64,000 bases of DNA from an uncultured Chryseobacterium sp. (GCA_913778085.1 CAJYXJ010000042.1:41992-105991), one strand, 5' to 3'. Counted from the stretch's first letter, positions 46,697 through 56,364 are shown. Notes: a model not told the origin generated them from the letters alone. Numbers and translations: made by a program.

Positions 46697-46769
46697 GATA
46701 TAAAAAGATGGTGGAGGTGAAAGATAATGTTTTTCAGCCAAATTAAATATGACGAACAGATTTTATCCG

Positions 46770-46777
46770 TATTTTTG
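46770..46777 (+). promoter_or_regulatory. -7 promoter box for folE
   Basis: TATTTTTG fits TAnnTTTG. The folE ATG at 46794 is 16 bases downstream, so the leader would be short. Confidence 0.5.
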
Positions 46778-46793
46778 TGCAAATTAAATAAAA

Positions 46794-47459
46794 ATGGTTG
46801 ATTTTACGGATAACGACGATGATATTTTCACAGGAAAAGAACATACGCCTATACGGGAAGATGCTTTTGATAAATCACCGGAAGAGAAGATAGAAAAAAT
46901 TACCGAACTTTTTGGGGAAATTATGGAAACACTGGGAATGGATATGACAGACGATTCCTTAAAAGACTCTCCAAGACGGGTTGCGAAAATGTATGTAAAT
47001 GAAATTTTCGGAGGCCTTCTTCCTGAAAATAAGCCGGGAATTTCTACCTTTTCAAATAAATATAAATACCGCCAGATGCTGGTGGAAAAAGATATTACCG
47101 TATATTCGTTCTGCGAGCACCACTTTTTACCGATTATCGGAAGGGCACACGTAGCTTATATCTCAAACGGTGAAGTTATCGGCCTTTCGAAAATCAACAG
47201 GATCGTTGATTATTATGCGAAAAGACCGCAGGTTCAGGAAAGACTGACGATGCAGATCGTGGACGCTTTAAAGGAAGCCCTGGGAACCAAAGATGTAGCT
47301 TGTATCATCGATGCCAAGCATCTTTGCGTAAACTGTAGAGGAATAAAAGATACGGCAAGTTCAACCATTACGGCGGAATTAAGCGGGATTTTCCGAACCA
47401 ATCCGATTACCCGGCAGGAATTCCTTCATTATGTGGGGAGCCATGCGAAATTGGATTAA
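46794..47459 (+). CDS. folE: GTP cyclohydrolase I
   Basis: 221 residues. It converts GTP to dihydroneopterin triphosphate, the first step of folate synthesis. Zinc ligands C107 and H110 in FCEHHFLP, and C178 in HLCVNCRG, are present. DSPRRVAKMY (near 58-67), GLSKINRIVDYYAKRPQVQE and TASSTITAELSG complete the family pattern. It diverges from the GNAT-like gene. The polyvalent-type kinase follows after 24 bases. Confidence 0.96.
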   Translation: MVDFTDNDDDIFTGKEHTPIREDAFDKSPEEKIEKITELFGEIMETLGMDMTDDSLKDSPRRVAKMYVNEIFGGLLPENKPGISTFSNKYKYRQMLVEKDITVYSFCEHHFLPIIGRAHVAYISNGEVIGLSKINRIVDYYAKRPQVQERLTMQIVDALKEALGTKDVACIIDAKHLCVNCRGIKDTASSTITAELSGIFRTNPITRQEFLHYVGSHAKLD

Positions 47460-47483
47460 TGAAAAAAATCAGTATTTTTAACA

Positions 47484-48122
47484 ATGTTAAATGACATTAA
47501 ACATGAACTCCAAAATATCCTTTCAGGAAAGGGCGAAGTTAAGTATGGAAATACTATCAAAGCAGTCGCCGGTTACCTTAGAAGAAGCAAAGAAACAGGC
47601 GGACTGGCTCCAGAAGAAAAGTTTATCAAAAATAAAGAAGCATTAAGATTAATCGACTGGATTAATGATAATAATTTTTGGTATAATGATATAGATTTTA
47701 ATTTATTTGTTTCAGAAGGTGCAGAGCAAAAGGTTTATTTAAAGGATGAGAATTCTGTGCTGAAGTTGAATGATTCAATTTATTATGAATCTTGGCTGGA
47801 TTATTTGAATAACCTTCTCTTGAATAATTACTTTTTTCCGGATACGGCTTATGAATTAATCGGATTCCATATGAATTCAGAAACGTTATATGCTGTTGTA
47901 CAACAAAGGTTTGTAAAATTAGATCAATTGACAGATCTTGGTGAAGTAAAGAAATTCTTAGATAACAATGGATTTAAAAATATAAGAAACAACGATTACT
48001 ATAATTCGGTTTTAGGAATTATTTTAGAGGATTTACATGATGAAAATGTTCTTACACAACAGGGCATTTTGTATTTCATCGACACTGTTTTTTATTTGAA
48101 ATCTGAAGTTTTTTGGAAATAA
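47484..48122 (+). CDS. stand-alone kinase-like protein of the polyvalent-protein type
   Basis: 212 residues. Motifs suggest a small Ser/Thr/Tyr kinase fold: VSEGAEQKVYL (77-86, nucleotide-loop like), K94 in VLKLND, LEDLHDENVL (181-190, catalytic-loop like with D186 and N188) and D200 in YFIDTVF (metal-binding Asp). The leader YLRRSKETGG and RLIDWINDNNFWYNDI also fit the kinase domain found in polyvalent proteins of phages and conjugative elements (PF18762 as I recall it). Here it is a single-domain gene in a chromosomal housekeeping setting between folE and cysS. AT-rich. Role unknown; likely acquired. Confidence 0.65.
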   Translation: MLNDIKHELQNILSGKGEVKYGNTIKAVAGYLRRSKETGGLAPEEKFIKNKEALRLIDWINDNNFWYNDIDFNLFVSEGAEQKVYLKDENSVLKLNDSIYYESWLDYLNNLLLNNYFFPDTAYELIGFHMNSETLYAVVQQRFVKLDQLTDLGEVKKFLDNNGFKNIRNNDYYNSVLGIILEDLHDENVLTQQGILYFIDTVFYLKSEVFWK

Positions 48123-48255
48123 AATTAAAATGATAAAATTTAAAAAAGTTTCACATAAGATTTTCATTACAACAATTATCTGTTGTGAAAGGTTTATCCT
48201 AAATTAATTTTAAAAAAATCATTTATCACCATTAACTATCACTCATAAAAAAATC

Positions 48256-49722
48256 ATGCAATTAAAAATATACAACTCGCTTGCAGGCGAAAAAGAAATA
48301 TTTAAACCTATTTTAGAAGGAAATGTCGGAATGTACGTTTGCGGACCTACCGTTTACAGCAATGTGCATCTGGGAAATGTGAGGACTTTCCTCTCCTTCG
48401 ATTTTATCTACAGAAGCCTGATGCACCTCGGCTACAAAGTACGGTATGTACGAAATATTACCGATGCCGGGCACCTCACCGATGACGGCGATGTAAACAA
48501 CGACCGTTTCGTAAAGCAGACCCGTCTGGAAAAACTGGAGCCGATGGAAATCGTCCAGAAATATACCGTTGATTTTCATAAAGTGCTGGATCTTTTCAAC
48601 CTGCTGCCGCCGAATATCGAACCTACAGCGACGGGGCATATCGTTGAACAGATCGAACTGACCCAAAAATTAATCGAGAGAGGTTTTGCTTATGAAAGCA
48701 ACGGATCCGTCTATTTCGATGTGTTGGAATACAACAATAGAGGACTGAACTACGGAGAACTCTCCAAAAGAAATATTGAAGAGCTTTTTGCCAACACCCG
48801 TGACTTAGATGGACAGGGCGAAAAGAAAAATCCACAGGATTTTGCCTTATGGAAAAAAGCTTCCCCGGCACACATCATGCGGTGGAATTCGCCGTGGGGC
48901 GAAGGTTTCCCGGGATGGCACCTGGAATGTACAGCCATGAGCACGAAATACCTGGGTGAAACTTTCGATATTCACGGAGGTGGGATGGACCTGAAATTTC
49001 CGCACCACGAATGTGAAATTGCACAGGGAAAAGCATGCAACGATGCCGCTCCGGTAAATTACTGGATGCACGCCAACATGCTGACGATGAACTCCCAGCG
49101 AATGAGCAAATCTACCGGAAATTACATCCTGCCGATGCAGCTCGTAACCGGGGAAAATGATTTCTTTGAAAAGCCTTTCCATCCGTCGATTGTGCGTTTC
49201 TGCTTCCTGCAGGCCCATTACAGAAGTGTACTTGATATTTCCAATGATGCCATGCTGGCCAGTGAAAAAGGCTTCTTCCGATTGATGGAAGCCGTTAAAG
49301 TGCTGAACTCAATTGTTCCGAACGATGAAAAACCATCCGGATTCAGTCTGGAAGAATGGAAAAGCAAAGCTTACGATGCACTCACAGACGACTTCAATTC
49401 TCCGGTACTGATTGCGCATTTGTTTGAGGCGGTGAAATATATTTTTGCACTGAATGACGGTAAAGAAACCATCTCAACGAAAGATTTAGAGGATTTAAAA
49501 ACGACTCTTAATGCCTTGATTTTCGATGTATTGGGACTTCAGACCATTGAGGAAAACAATAATGAAAAGCTGGATCAGACCTTACAGGTTTTGATAGAGC
49601 TCAGAAACCAGGCCAGGAAATCGAAGAACTTCGAGCTTTCCGACCAGATCCGGGATAAGCTCCTTGCCGAAGGCATCGAACTGAAAGACGGAAGGGACGG
49701 TACTTCTTATGTTTTAAATTAG
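48256..49722 (+). CDS. cysS: cysteinyl-tRNA synthetase
   Basis: 488 residues. Class I synthetase charging tRNA-Cys. [19 protein letters not shown] carries the zinc Cys and the HIGH-like [32 protein letters not shown], and RMSKSTGNY (KMSKS motif) are also present. A standard anticodon-binding tail ends the protein ([19 protein letters not shown]). The 133 bases before it are AT-rich and hold no gene. Confidence 0.97.
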   Translation: MQLKIYNSLAGEKEIFKPILEGNVGMYVCGPTVYSNVHLGNVRTFLSFDFIYRSLMHLGYKVRYVRNITDAGHLTDDGDVNNDRFVKQTRLEKLEPMEIVQKYTVDFHKVLDLFNLLPPNIEPTATGHIVEQIELTQKLIERGFAYESNGSVYFDVLEYNNRGLNYGELSKRNIEELFANTRDLDGQGEKKNPQDFALWKKASPAHIMRWNSPWGEGFPGWHLECTAMSTKYLGETFDIHGGGMDLKFPHHECEIAQGKACNDAAPVNYWMHANMLTMNSQRMSKSTGNYILPMQLVTGENDFFEKPFHPSIVRFCFLQAHYRSVLDISNDAMLASEKGFFRLMEAVKVLNSIVPNDEKPSGFSLEEWKSKAYDALTDDFNSPVLIAHLFEAVKYIFALNDGKETISTKDLEDLKTTLNALIFDVLGLQTIEENNNEKLDQTLQVLIELRNQARKSKNFELSDQIRDKLLAEGIELKDGRDGTSYVLN

Positions 49723-49745
49723 AATTCTGAATATTCAAAATCTGA

Positions 49746-49774
49746 ACTCTCACAGTATGGTGGGAGTTTTTTTG
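49746..49774 (+). terminator. terminator after cysS
   Basis: ACTCTCAC and GTGGGAGT arms (one G-T pair), 6-base loop, then seven T. Confidence 0.75.
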
Positions 49775-49897
49775 TTTAAATCATAGTCCCGCAAATCTTA
49801 TAATGAGCGATTATCTTTAGCTAAATTTTTTTTCAACCAATCGTAAAATTATGTAACTTAGTCATACTAAAATGATTAAATATTAAATTATAAATCT

Positions 49898-51064
49898 ATG
49901 AAAAAACATTTACTACCTCTGTTCTTGTTGCTTGCAGGTGCGAATGCTTATGCGCAGCAGGATTTCTTTGCTTTGGTCGGAAAAGATTCCCCGAATATTG
50001 TTTTCAATGACTTTCGCGCACTCGACGGTACCAGCGGAACTTCGGGAGAGAAAATTTTTACTTCGGATTCTTCGGCAAAGGTTTTTTCTCAGAACAGGAA
50101 CAGCTCCGTCACTGAAGACAAGAACACTTCCGGTAACGCCCAGGCAGTGAACATGGCTACCCTGGCTTTTGATCCTTACAACAATAACCTGGTTTATATG
50201 CCGATGTTTTCCTCAAACATCTATGTTTTAAATGCTAAAACCCAGGAGATCACCCTGGTGGAAAATAACCTGGCGAAAGTAACTTCATGTGATATCAATT
50301 CCCACTTTACCAGAATGACTGCCGGCTATGACGGAAATATTTATGCCGTTAACAATTCCGGGACCCAGTTTCTTCAGATCAGCAGAAAAGGAAACCAATA
50401 CATTGTCAATGACCTGGGAATCATCAAAGACAATGCTTCAAACGGCAAAAATTCTTTTACAGCTATTGAAACCGGATTCGGAGGAGACATGATTGCCGAT
50501 GCGGATAATAATTTCTATATTTTTTCAGCCTCCGGAAATGTATTTAAAGTTTCAATAAAAGAACTGAAGGCGAAATTTATAGGAAAAATCTCCGGAATTC
50601 CGGATAATTATTCCGTAAACGGTTCTGCCGTAAATGCCAAAGGGAAAATCGTAATTGCCAGTGCCAAAGGGGCTCCTTTATATGAAGTGGACATTAATAC
50701 TTTACAGGCAAAACCGCTCGGAGGCGAACAGAATCTGCACATCTACGATCTTGCTAGTAAATATTTCGCGAATGACAGGGCGGTCTCAAATACGGTCTTT
50801 GCAGGTCTCAATATTTATCCTACTAGAATTACCGATCAGCAGATCAATGTAAACGTACACGATAAGGCGGTAAAAGGAAATATCAGGCTGGATGTTTTCG
50901 ATATGTCCGGTAAAAATGTAATGAAACAGAATTTATCAGTAAAAGACGGATCTCTGAATCAGCAGATGCAGCTCAAAAATCTGGTGGGCGGTGCTTACCT
51001 TGTAAGTATCACCGACGAATCCGGCAGGATCTTGTTGAATAAGAAAATTCTGGTTGCAGAATAA
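49898..51064 (+). CDS. secreted T9SS-sorted protein, propeller-like
   Basis: 388 residues. Signal peptide ~1-19 (LLLAGANAYAQ). The body has repeats of about 40 residues with NNLVYMPMFSSNIYVLN, GYDGNIYAVNNSG and DADNNFYIFSASGNVFKVS, suggesting a beta-propeller. The end is a type A T9SS sorting domain (GLNIYPTRITDQQINVNVHD, GGAYLVSITDESGRILLNKK). Exported through the type IX system; ligand unknown. A terminator follows. Confidence 0.85.
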   Translation: MKKHLLPLFLLLAGANAYAQQDFFALVGKDSPNIVFNDFRALDGTSGTSGEKIFTSDSSAKVFSQNRNSSVTEDKNTSGNAQAVNMATLAFDPYNNNLVYMPMFSSNIYVLNAKTQEITLVENNLAKVTSCDINSHFTRMTAGYDGNIYAVNNSGTQFLQISRKGNQYIVNDLGIIKDNASNGKNSFTAIETGFGGDMIADADNNFYIFSASGNVFKVSIKELKAKFIGKISGIPDNYSVNGSAVNAKGKIVIASAKGAPLYEVDINTLQAKPLGGEQNLHIYDLASKYFANDRAVSNTVFAGLNIYPTRITDQQINVNVHDKAVKGNIRLDVFDMSGKNVMKQNLSVKDGSLNQQMQLKNLVGGAYLVSITDESGRILLNKKILVAE

Positions 51065-51085
51065 TACGATTCTTAAATAATAACA

Positions 51086-51121
51086 AAAAACCTTTTCAGA
51101 CACTTTGGAAAGGTTTTTTTA
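51086..51121 (+). terminator. terminator after the T9SS-sorted protein gene
   Basis: AAACCTTTTC and GGAAAGGTTT arms (one mismatch) around a 9-base loop, then TTTTT. Confidence 0.75.
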
Positions 51122-51189
51122 ATGAATATTTGATATTCAATAAGTTTTCTTTTTCAGTTTTATAACGTATTTTTATAAAAAAAATATAA

Positions 51190-53841
51190 ATGAAGCTATA
51201 CTTTAATGTAGGTTACGGTACAAAAGTCGGCGAGCAGCTGCAGTTGGTGATCAATGATGAAAGTGCTGTACAGCAGGTCCATGCTATGTTTTACGGGGAA
51301 AATGGATTGTGGAAATGCGAAGTGGATTATTTTTCCAGATCGGTTTCTTACCGCTACAGACTGGTGGATGACCGGGGAAAGCTTCTTCGTGAGGAGTTTG
51401 TTCCGCATCATCTCAACTTTCCGCACAATTATAAAGAATTCGTCATTTTCGACGAATGGAACAACAAAAACTTTCCGGAAAATTATTTAAACAATAAAAT
51501 TCTTCACAACAAGCTGAATACATTTAAGCCCGAAAAAATTTCGGTTTTGAAAAAACACACCCATTTGTTCAGAATAGAAGCTCCGTTATACCATCCGGAA
51601 TGGAAGATCGTTCTGTTCGGAAGTACGGCGTCACTAGGGAATTGGGATTACGAGAGAGTTATTCATCTTGCACAGACGGATTTTGGTGTGTGGGAAACTT
51701 CGCTTGAGATTCCGGAGAATGAATTCATTCAATATAAATATTGCCTTTACAACAGCAAGGAAGGAAAAGTAATAGATGTGGAGAGTGGCGAAAACCGTTT
51801 TGCCGTACCGAATCAGCAGAAAGATGTTCTGCAGATCGTCTCCGATCACTATTTTAAATTCAAGCTGTACCAGATGTACCACGATGCGGGAGTAGCGGTC
51901 CCGATCTTCTCGCTGAGAACGGAAGACGGATTCGGGGTCGGTGAATTTTCTGATCTGAAAAAACTGGCGGATTGGTCAGATGAAACCGGTCTTGGCATAA
52001 TCCAGATCCTGCCGATCAATGACACGACCGCTAATTATTCGTGGACAGATTCTTATCCTTATGCCGCCGTTTCGGTATATGCACTGCATCCGCAGTACAT
52101 TTCCCTGGAAAACCTTGATTTTAACCTTCCTGAAGATTTAAATGAAGAATATCAGGATGAAAAGGCTAAACTGAATGCGTTGGAACTTATCGATTACGAA
52201 AAAATGATTTCCGGAAAATGGAAATACCTGAAAGCTGTTTTTCATAAGGATAAAGAAAAGATTTATAAAGACCGTAACTTTAAGAAGTTCATTAAAGATA
52301 ATGAAAGCTGGCTGATTCCTTATGCAGCCTTCTGTGTACTGAGAGATAAATACAGAACACCGAATTTCAACGAATGGAAAACGCACAAAAAATATATTGC
52401 TGGAAAAGTATCGGCATTCTTTACTGCGAAAAGCAAAGATTATGATGCCTCCATGCTGCATGCCTGGGTGCAGTACCAGCTTCATAAGCAATTGAAAGAG
52501 GCTATTGACTACACTCATGGTTTGGGGATTTCCGTAAAAGGAGACCTGCCGATCGGCATCTACAGGCATTCCGTGGAAGCCTGGACGGAACCTGAACTCT
52601 TCGGGATGGATTTCCAGGCCGGGGCACCGCCGGATCAGTTTACCGAATTAGGCCAGAACTGGGAATTTCCTACGTACAACTGGGAAGCGATGAAGGCGGA
52701 TAATTATACATGGTGGAAAAACAGATTTAAAGCCCTAGAGCAGTATTTCGATGCCATGAGGATCGATCATATCTTAGGCTTCTTCAGGATCTGGAGGATG
52801 CCGGTTTCTGCTACCCAGGGAATCCTTGGTTATTTTTATCCTGCGGTTCCCGTTACGCTGGACGAATTTAATGCACGTCATATTCCATTTAATTTCGACA
52901 GATACTGTAAACCGTTTATCAACGATCAGATTCTACGGAATTATTTCGGAGAGAATGCTGAAAAGGCTCTGGAATTTATCACCAGCAATCATGACGGAAC
53001 GTATGCCTTTAAGCAAGAATTTGATACCCAGCGAAAAATTTCGGATTTCTTTAAAAAAGATAAAGATAACCCAATTAAAGAGCCGCTGATTTCACTTTGT
53101 GCAAATGTTTTGTTTTTAGTGGAAGAACGAAATGGTCAGGTCGTGTACCATCCTAGATTTAACGTATTCCATACCGATTCCTATCATCATCTGTCGGACT
53201 GGGAAAAGAAAGCCATTTATGATCTGTACAATGATTATTTCTTTAAAAGGCAGGATCATCTGTGGAAGGAAAAAGCGATGGAAAAACTGCCGGTGATCCT
53301 GAATGCTACAAAAATGCTGATCTGCGGAGAAGATTTGGGGCTTGTTCCGGATTGTGTTCCGGATGTGATGGATGAACTGGCCATTGTAGCTTTGAAAGTT
53401 CAGCGGATGCCTTCCGATAATATCCCTTTCTATAATCCGAAAAATGCAGGATACCTGAATGTGGTCACGGCTTCTTCCCATGACAGTTCTACCCTGAGAC
53501 AGTGGTGGAAAGAAAACCCGGATTTAACACAGCAGTATTTCAACCAGCAGCTGGGACAGTATGGAAAAGCTCCGGAAGAACTCGATTCTTATCTGGCGGA
53601 AATGATCATGAAACAGCATCTTTACAATAATGCCATGCTGGCCATTTTCCCGATCCAGGAATTTCTGACAACCGATCAGAAGCTGGTGAATCCGAAAATG
53701 GATAACGAACGGATCAATAATCCTGCGGTATTTCCGCATTATTGGAGGTACAGGATGCACCTTAATCTTGAAGATCTGAAAGAGGAGTCCGACTTCAATA
53801 ATAAAATTGCCTATTGGGTGAAAGATAGCGGAAGAATGTAA
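51190..53841 (+). CDS. malQ: 4-alpha-glucanotransferase with CBM20 starch-binding domains
   Basis: 883 residues, no signal peptide. Residues ~1-100 and ~125-235 are two starch-binding CBM20-like modules (VLFGSTASLGNWD in the second). GH77 domain follows: FSLRTEDGFGVGEFSDLKKL, IQILPINDTTANYSWTDSYP, KGDLPIGIYRHSVEAW (~430-450), AMRIDHILGFFRIWRMP (nucleophile Asp in RIDHILG), and ICGEDLGLVPDCVPDVM (acid/base Glu in GEDLG). It transfers maltodextrin segments between glucans in the cytoplasm. The long N-terminal extension is usual in Bacteroidota. A terminator follows. Confidence 0.95.
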   Translation: MKLYFNVGYGTKVGEQLQLVINDESAVQQVHAMFYGENGLWKCEVDYFSRSVSYRYRLVDDRGKLLREEFVPHHLNFPHNYKEFVIFDEWNNKNFPENYLNNKILHNKLNTFKPEKISVLKKHTHLFRIEAPLYHPEWKIVLFGSTASLGNWDYERVIHLAQTDFGVWETSLEIPENEFIQYKYCLYNSKEGKVIDVESGENRFAVPNQQKDVLQIVSDHYFKFKLYQMYHDAGVAVPIFSLRTEDGFGVGEFSDLKKLADWSDETGLGIIQILPINDTTANYSWTDSYPYAAVSVYALHPQYISLENLDFNLPEDLNEEYQDEKAKLNALELIDYEKMISGKWKYLKAVFHKDKEKIYKDRNFKKFIKDNESWLIPYAAFCVLRDKYRTPNFNEWKTHKKYIAGKVSAFFTAKSKDYDASMLHAWVQYQLHKQLKEAIDYTHGLGISVKGDLPIGIYRHSVEAWTEPELFGMDFQAGAPPDQFTELGQNWEFPTYNWEAMKADNYTWWKNRFKALEQYFDAMRIDHILGFFRIWRMPVSATQGILGYFYPAVPVTLDEFNARHIPFNFDRYCKPFINDQILRNYFGENAEKALEFITSNHDGTYAFKQEFDTQRKISDFFKKDKDNPIKEPLISLCANVLFLVEERNGQVVYHPRFNVFHTDSYHHLSDWEKKAIYDLYNDYFFKRQDHLWKEKAMEKLPVILNATKMLICGEDLGLVPDCVPDVMDELAIVALKVQRMPSDNIPFYNPKNAGYLNVVTASSHDSSTLRQWWKENPDLTQQYFNQQLGQYGKAPEELDSYLAEMIMKQHLYNNAMLAIFPIQEFLTTDQKLVNPKMDNERINNPAVFPHYWRYRMHLNLEDLKEESDFNNKIAYWVKDSGRM

Positions 53842-53880
53842 ATTTAATATTTGATTATCAATTAGTTAATAATAAATTAA

Positions 53881-53917
53881 AAGAAGTTTTATCATAAGAT
53901 TTAACTTCTTTTTTTTA
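53881..53917 (+). terminator. terminator after malQ
   Basis: AAGAAGTT and AACTTCTT arms with a 14-base loop, then a T-run. Confidence 0.65.
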
Positions 53918-53977
53918 TTTATATCAAAAAGATAGAATTGAGAATTCTGCTATATTAACCAATTAACGACTTTAGAA

Positions 53978-55015
53978 ATGAAAAAAATATTGATCGGTTT
54001 TGCTTTGGGTATTGCGACTTTGTCGTTTGCCCAACAGTATCCCAACAATGGCTGGAACGATGACGGCTATTACGACAATGACGGAGGATATTACAGTGAT
54101 CAGGATGATCAGAACTACTTCCCTGATGATTACTATTACGATTATCCGCAGGATTATTATCCACAGGATTACTACATGACCAATTATAATGATTACAGGA
54201 ACAGCATTATTAATATCGACTGGAACATCTTCTTTGCACAGAACAGGCTCAACCGCTGGCAGGTAGACCAGATTATGAGATTGAATAACCTATACGTCAA
54301 TTTCAGTACATGGAATAATTTCTACCGTTATAATCCGGACCGCTGGTATTACGACCGATTCTACGCATTGCAGAGAATCATGGGTCCTAGGGTTTTCGTT
54401 GTATTCCAGAATAATTATTACAGAGGATACAGCCCGGTGGTGTACTTCCAGAATTACAGAAGGACCCATTATGGAGCGATCTGCAGGCCGATGCCGCGTT
54501 ACAGAAATGTAAACATTAATATTTACAGGGTAGATCGTGCAAGATTCCGCAGAATGGATAACCCGACGTTCAATATTGTAAGAGGAAGCGACAGACCGAA
54601 TAACGGTTTCAGAGGATCGGTAAGAGACGGTAATGGCGGATTCCGTGATCAGTCCGGAAATAGGAACGGAAATCCGGTTTTCAGAAATGAGAATCCGGGA
54701 ATGAGAAATAACAGCGGCGGTTTCAGAGGAAACAACGATAGTGGAGGAGTAAGACCAGAAGGAGGAATGCGGGGAAATGGAGGATTCAGAACCGAACGTG
54801 CCGAAAGAACGGAAAGTAATGGGAACCGTGGAGGTGGCTTCAGAGGAGGTGAAATGAGAAGAGAAGAAGCACCGAGACGTGAGAATAACGGTGGCGGTTT
54901 CAGGAATGACAGTGGTGTACGAAGAAATGAAAGCCAGGCTCCCAGAGAACAGAACAGGGGAGGTGGAGAAAGCAGAGGAAACGGCGGATTCCGTACCGGA
55001 TTTGCGAAAAATTAA
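53978..55015 (+). CDS. secreted Tyr/Asp-rich and Arg/Gly-rich low-complexity protein
   Basis: 345 residues. Signal peptide ~1-18 (ALGIATLSFAQ). Residues ~20-70 are Tyr/Asp/Gln-rich (DDGYYDNDGGYYSD, YYYDYPQDYYPQDYY). Residues ~75-200 are Arg/Asn/Tyr-rich but more ordered (QVDQIMRLNNLYVNFSTWNN, GPRVFVVFQNNYYRGYSP). Residues ~205-345 are strongly Gly/Arg/Asn-rich with recurring GGFR, NGGFR and GGGFR units. No enzyme motif. The acidic N-terminal and basic C-terminal blocks could bind to each other or to nucleic acid or polysaccharide; that is inference. Confidence 0.8.
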   Translation: MKKILIGFALGIATLSFAQQYPNNGWNDDGYYDNDGGYYSDQDDQNYFPDDYYYDYPQDYYPQDYYMTNYNDYRNSIINIDWNIFFAQNRLNRWQVDQIMRLNNLYVNFSTWNNFYRYNPDRWYYDRFYALQRIMGPRVFVVFQNNYYRGYSPVVYFQNYRRTHYGAICRPMPRYRNVNINIYRVDRARFRRMDNPTFNIVRGSDRPNNGFRGSVRDGNGGFRDQSGNRNGNPVFRNENPGMRNNSGGFRGNNDSGGVRPEGGMRGNGGFRTERAERTESNGNRGGGFRGGEMRREEAPRRENNGGGFRNDSGVRRNESQAPREQNRGGGESRGNGGFRTGFAKN

Positions 55016-55042
55016 TTTTCATATATTATATTTAAGTGGTGT

Positions 55043-55076
55043 GAGGGCAGATCTTAGGGTCTGCTCTTTTTTTTTG
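55043..55076 (+). terminator. terminator after the Arg/Gly-rich protein gene
   Basis: AGGGCAGA and TCTGCTCT arms with a loop of about 8 bases, then a run of nine T. Confidence 0.8.
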
Positions 55077-55194
55077 TTTTTAATGTTAGATAATTAATAT
55101 TTAAATTTAACATTAATTGTGAAATTTTTGTTTTAACTTTTGATTTAACAGATAATCAAAAAGATATAAAAGAAATAATTAAAGATTTAAAAAT

Positions 55195-55656
55195 ATGAAA
55201 AAATTAGTTTTAGCAATAGCGTTTATCGGAATGGGAAGTTTGGCAATGGCTCAGCAAACAGCTCCGACTCCTCAGGAAAGACAGGCCAAAAGAGCAGAGA
55301 TGAAAGAAAAATTCCAGCAGAGAGAACAGGAACATCTGGCTCAGATGCAGAAGGATTTAAATCTGAACCAGGGCCAGGTAAATAAGATCAAGGCGCTTCA
55401 GGATCGGAAGAAAGCGGAAATGAAAGCCGAGTTTGAAAAAAACAAAGGCGAAAGACAGGCGAGAATGGAGCAGATGAAAGCTAAAAGAGCGCAGATGGAT
55501 GCAGAAATGAAGCAGATTCTTACCCCGCAGCAGTACGATAAATGGCAGGCCGACCGAAAAGCAAAAATGGAGCAGAGAAAAATGGCGATGAAAGAGAAGG
55601 GAATAAAAGGACCGAGAATGCATAAGCCAATGAATACGGCTCCGGAAGCGAACTAA
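55195..55656 (+). CDS. Spy/CpxP-like periplasmic protein
   Basis: 153 residues. Signal peptide ~1-19 (IGMGSLAMAQ). The mature part is helical, rich in Lys, Gln and Met, and has DLNLNQGQVNKIKALQDRKK and QILTPQQYDKWQADRK, which mirrors the two L-T-x-x-Q motifs of Spy/CpxP family chaperones. The C-terminal tail is basic (KEKGIKGPRMHKP). Probably binds unfolded proteins or metals in the periplasm; exact role inferred. A perfect terminator follows. Confidence 0.8.
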   Translation: MKKLVLAIAFIGMGSLAMAQQTAPTPQERQAKRAEMKEKFQQREQEHLAQMQKDLNLNQGQVNKIKALQDRKKAEMKAEFEKNKGERQARMEQMKAKRAQMDAEMKQILTPQQYDKWQADRKAKMEQRKMAMKEKGIKGPRMHKPMNTAPEAN

Positions 55657-55692
55657 GTAGTTTATAATTTGTGTTTTTTTTAATGTGTGTGA

Positions 55693-55717
55693 GAGCGGAA
55701 GGTATTCCGCTCTTTTT
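55693..55717 (+). terminator. terminator after the Spy-like gene
   Basis: GAGCGGAA and TTCCGCTC form a perfect 8-bp stem with loop GGTA, then TTTTT. Confidence 0.9.
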
Positions 55718-55737
55718 TATTAATTTTAGGCAAAACT

Positions 55738-55767
55738 TTTGATTTCTGGCTTTTATTCCTAATTTTG
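55738..55767 (+). promoter_or_regulatory. complete Bacteroidota promoter for ferritin
   Basis: TTTG (55738-55741), 18 bases, then TAATTTTG (55760-55767): both elements of TTTG-N17-23-TAnnTTTG at correct spacing. Ferritin ATG at 55786. Confidence 0.75.
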
Positions 55768-55785
55768 ACGGTAAAATTATGACTT

Positions 55786-56295
55786 ATGGTAAGTGAAAAA
55801 ATTGCAGCATTAATTAACGAACAGATCGCGCATGAACAGTATGCAGCACAGTATTATCTTTCAATGTCAGCATGGTTCTCCGCAAAAGATCTTGACGGAA
55901 TTGCCAATTATTTCAGAGTGCAGAGCAAAGAGGAACTGATGCATGCCGATAAAATGTTCGATTATTTAAATGACGTAGGCGGAGAAATCATCATTGGAGA
56001 AATTCCTAAGCCACCGCATGAATTCGCAAACGCCACCGACATTTTTGAGAAAGCGTTAGCCCATGAAAAAGTAGTTACCAGAAGTATTTTTAACATCGTT
56101 AAGAATGCCAATGATGAAGGTGATTTCGCCACTACCTCTTTTTTACAATGGTTCATCAATGAGCAGGTAGAAGAGGAAGCAAGTGCTTCACAGCTGGTGA
56201 CCAAAATAAAAATGGTAAGCGATAACCCTTCCGCACTGTATCTTTTCGATCAGGAACTGGCCCAGAGAGTTTTCACTCCGGATGCAACAGCTTAG
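55786..56295 (+). CDS. ftnA: ferritin
   Basis: 169 residues. Non-heme ferritin that oxidises and stores iron. Ferroxidase ligands E17 (HEQYAAQYYLSMSAWF), E50 and H53 (SKEELMHADK), a mid-chain Glu in LAHEKVVTRSIF, and INEQVEEEASASQL in helix D are as expected. Four-helix bundle of normal length. Has its own promoter and is followed by a 17-bp perfect hairpin. Confidence 0.95.
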   Translation: MVSEKIAALINEQIAHEQYAAQYYLSMSAWFSAKDLDGIANYFRVQSKEELMHADKMFDYLNDVGGEIIIGEIPKPPHEFANATDIFEKALAHEKVVTRSIFNIVKNANDEGDFATTSFLQWFINEQVEEEASASQLVTKIKMVSDNPSALYLFDQELAQRVFTPDATA

Positions 56296-56315
56296 TGTAA
56301 ATTCATTTATAATAT

Positions 56316-56352
56316 AAAGTTCCGGCGGCACCAAAGGTGCCGCCGGAACTTT
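56316..56352. terminator. 17-bp perfect hairpin between ferritin and the decayed gene
   Basis: AAAGTTCCGGCGGCACC, loop AAA, GGTGCCGCCGGAACTTT. It is palindromic and lies between convergent transcripts. T-tails are weak (TTTATG on plus, TTTATATT on minus), so it may also be a dispersed palindrome. Confidence 0.8.
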
Positions 56353-56364
56353 ATGCTTATGCCT

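Noticed and set aside
47484-48122. Ordinary extension of the folE operon
   Set aside because: Sequence motifs point to a kinase-like fold found in mobile-element proteins, and base composition differs from folE and cysS.
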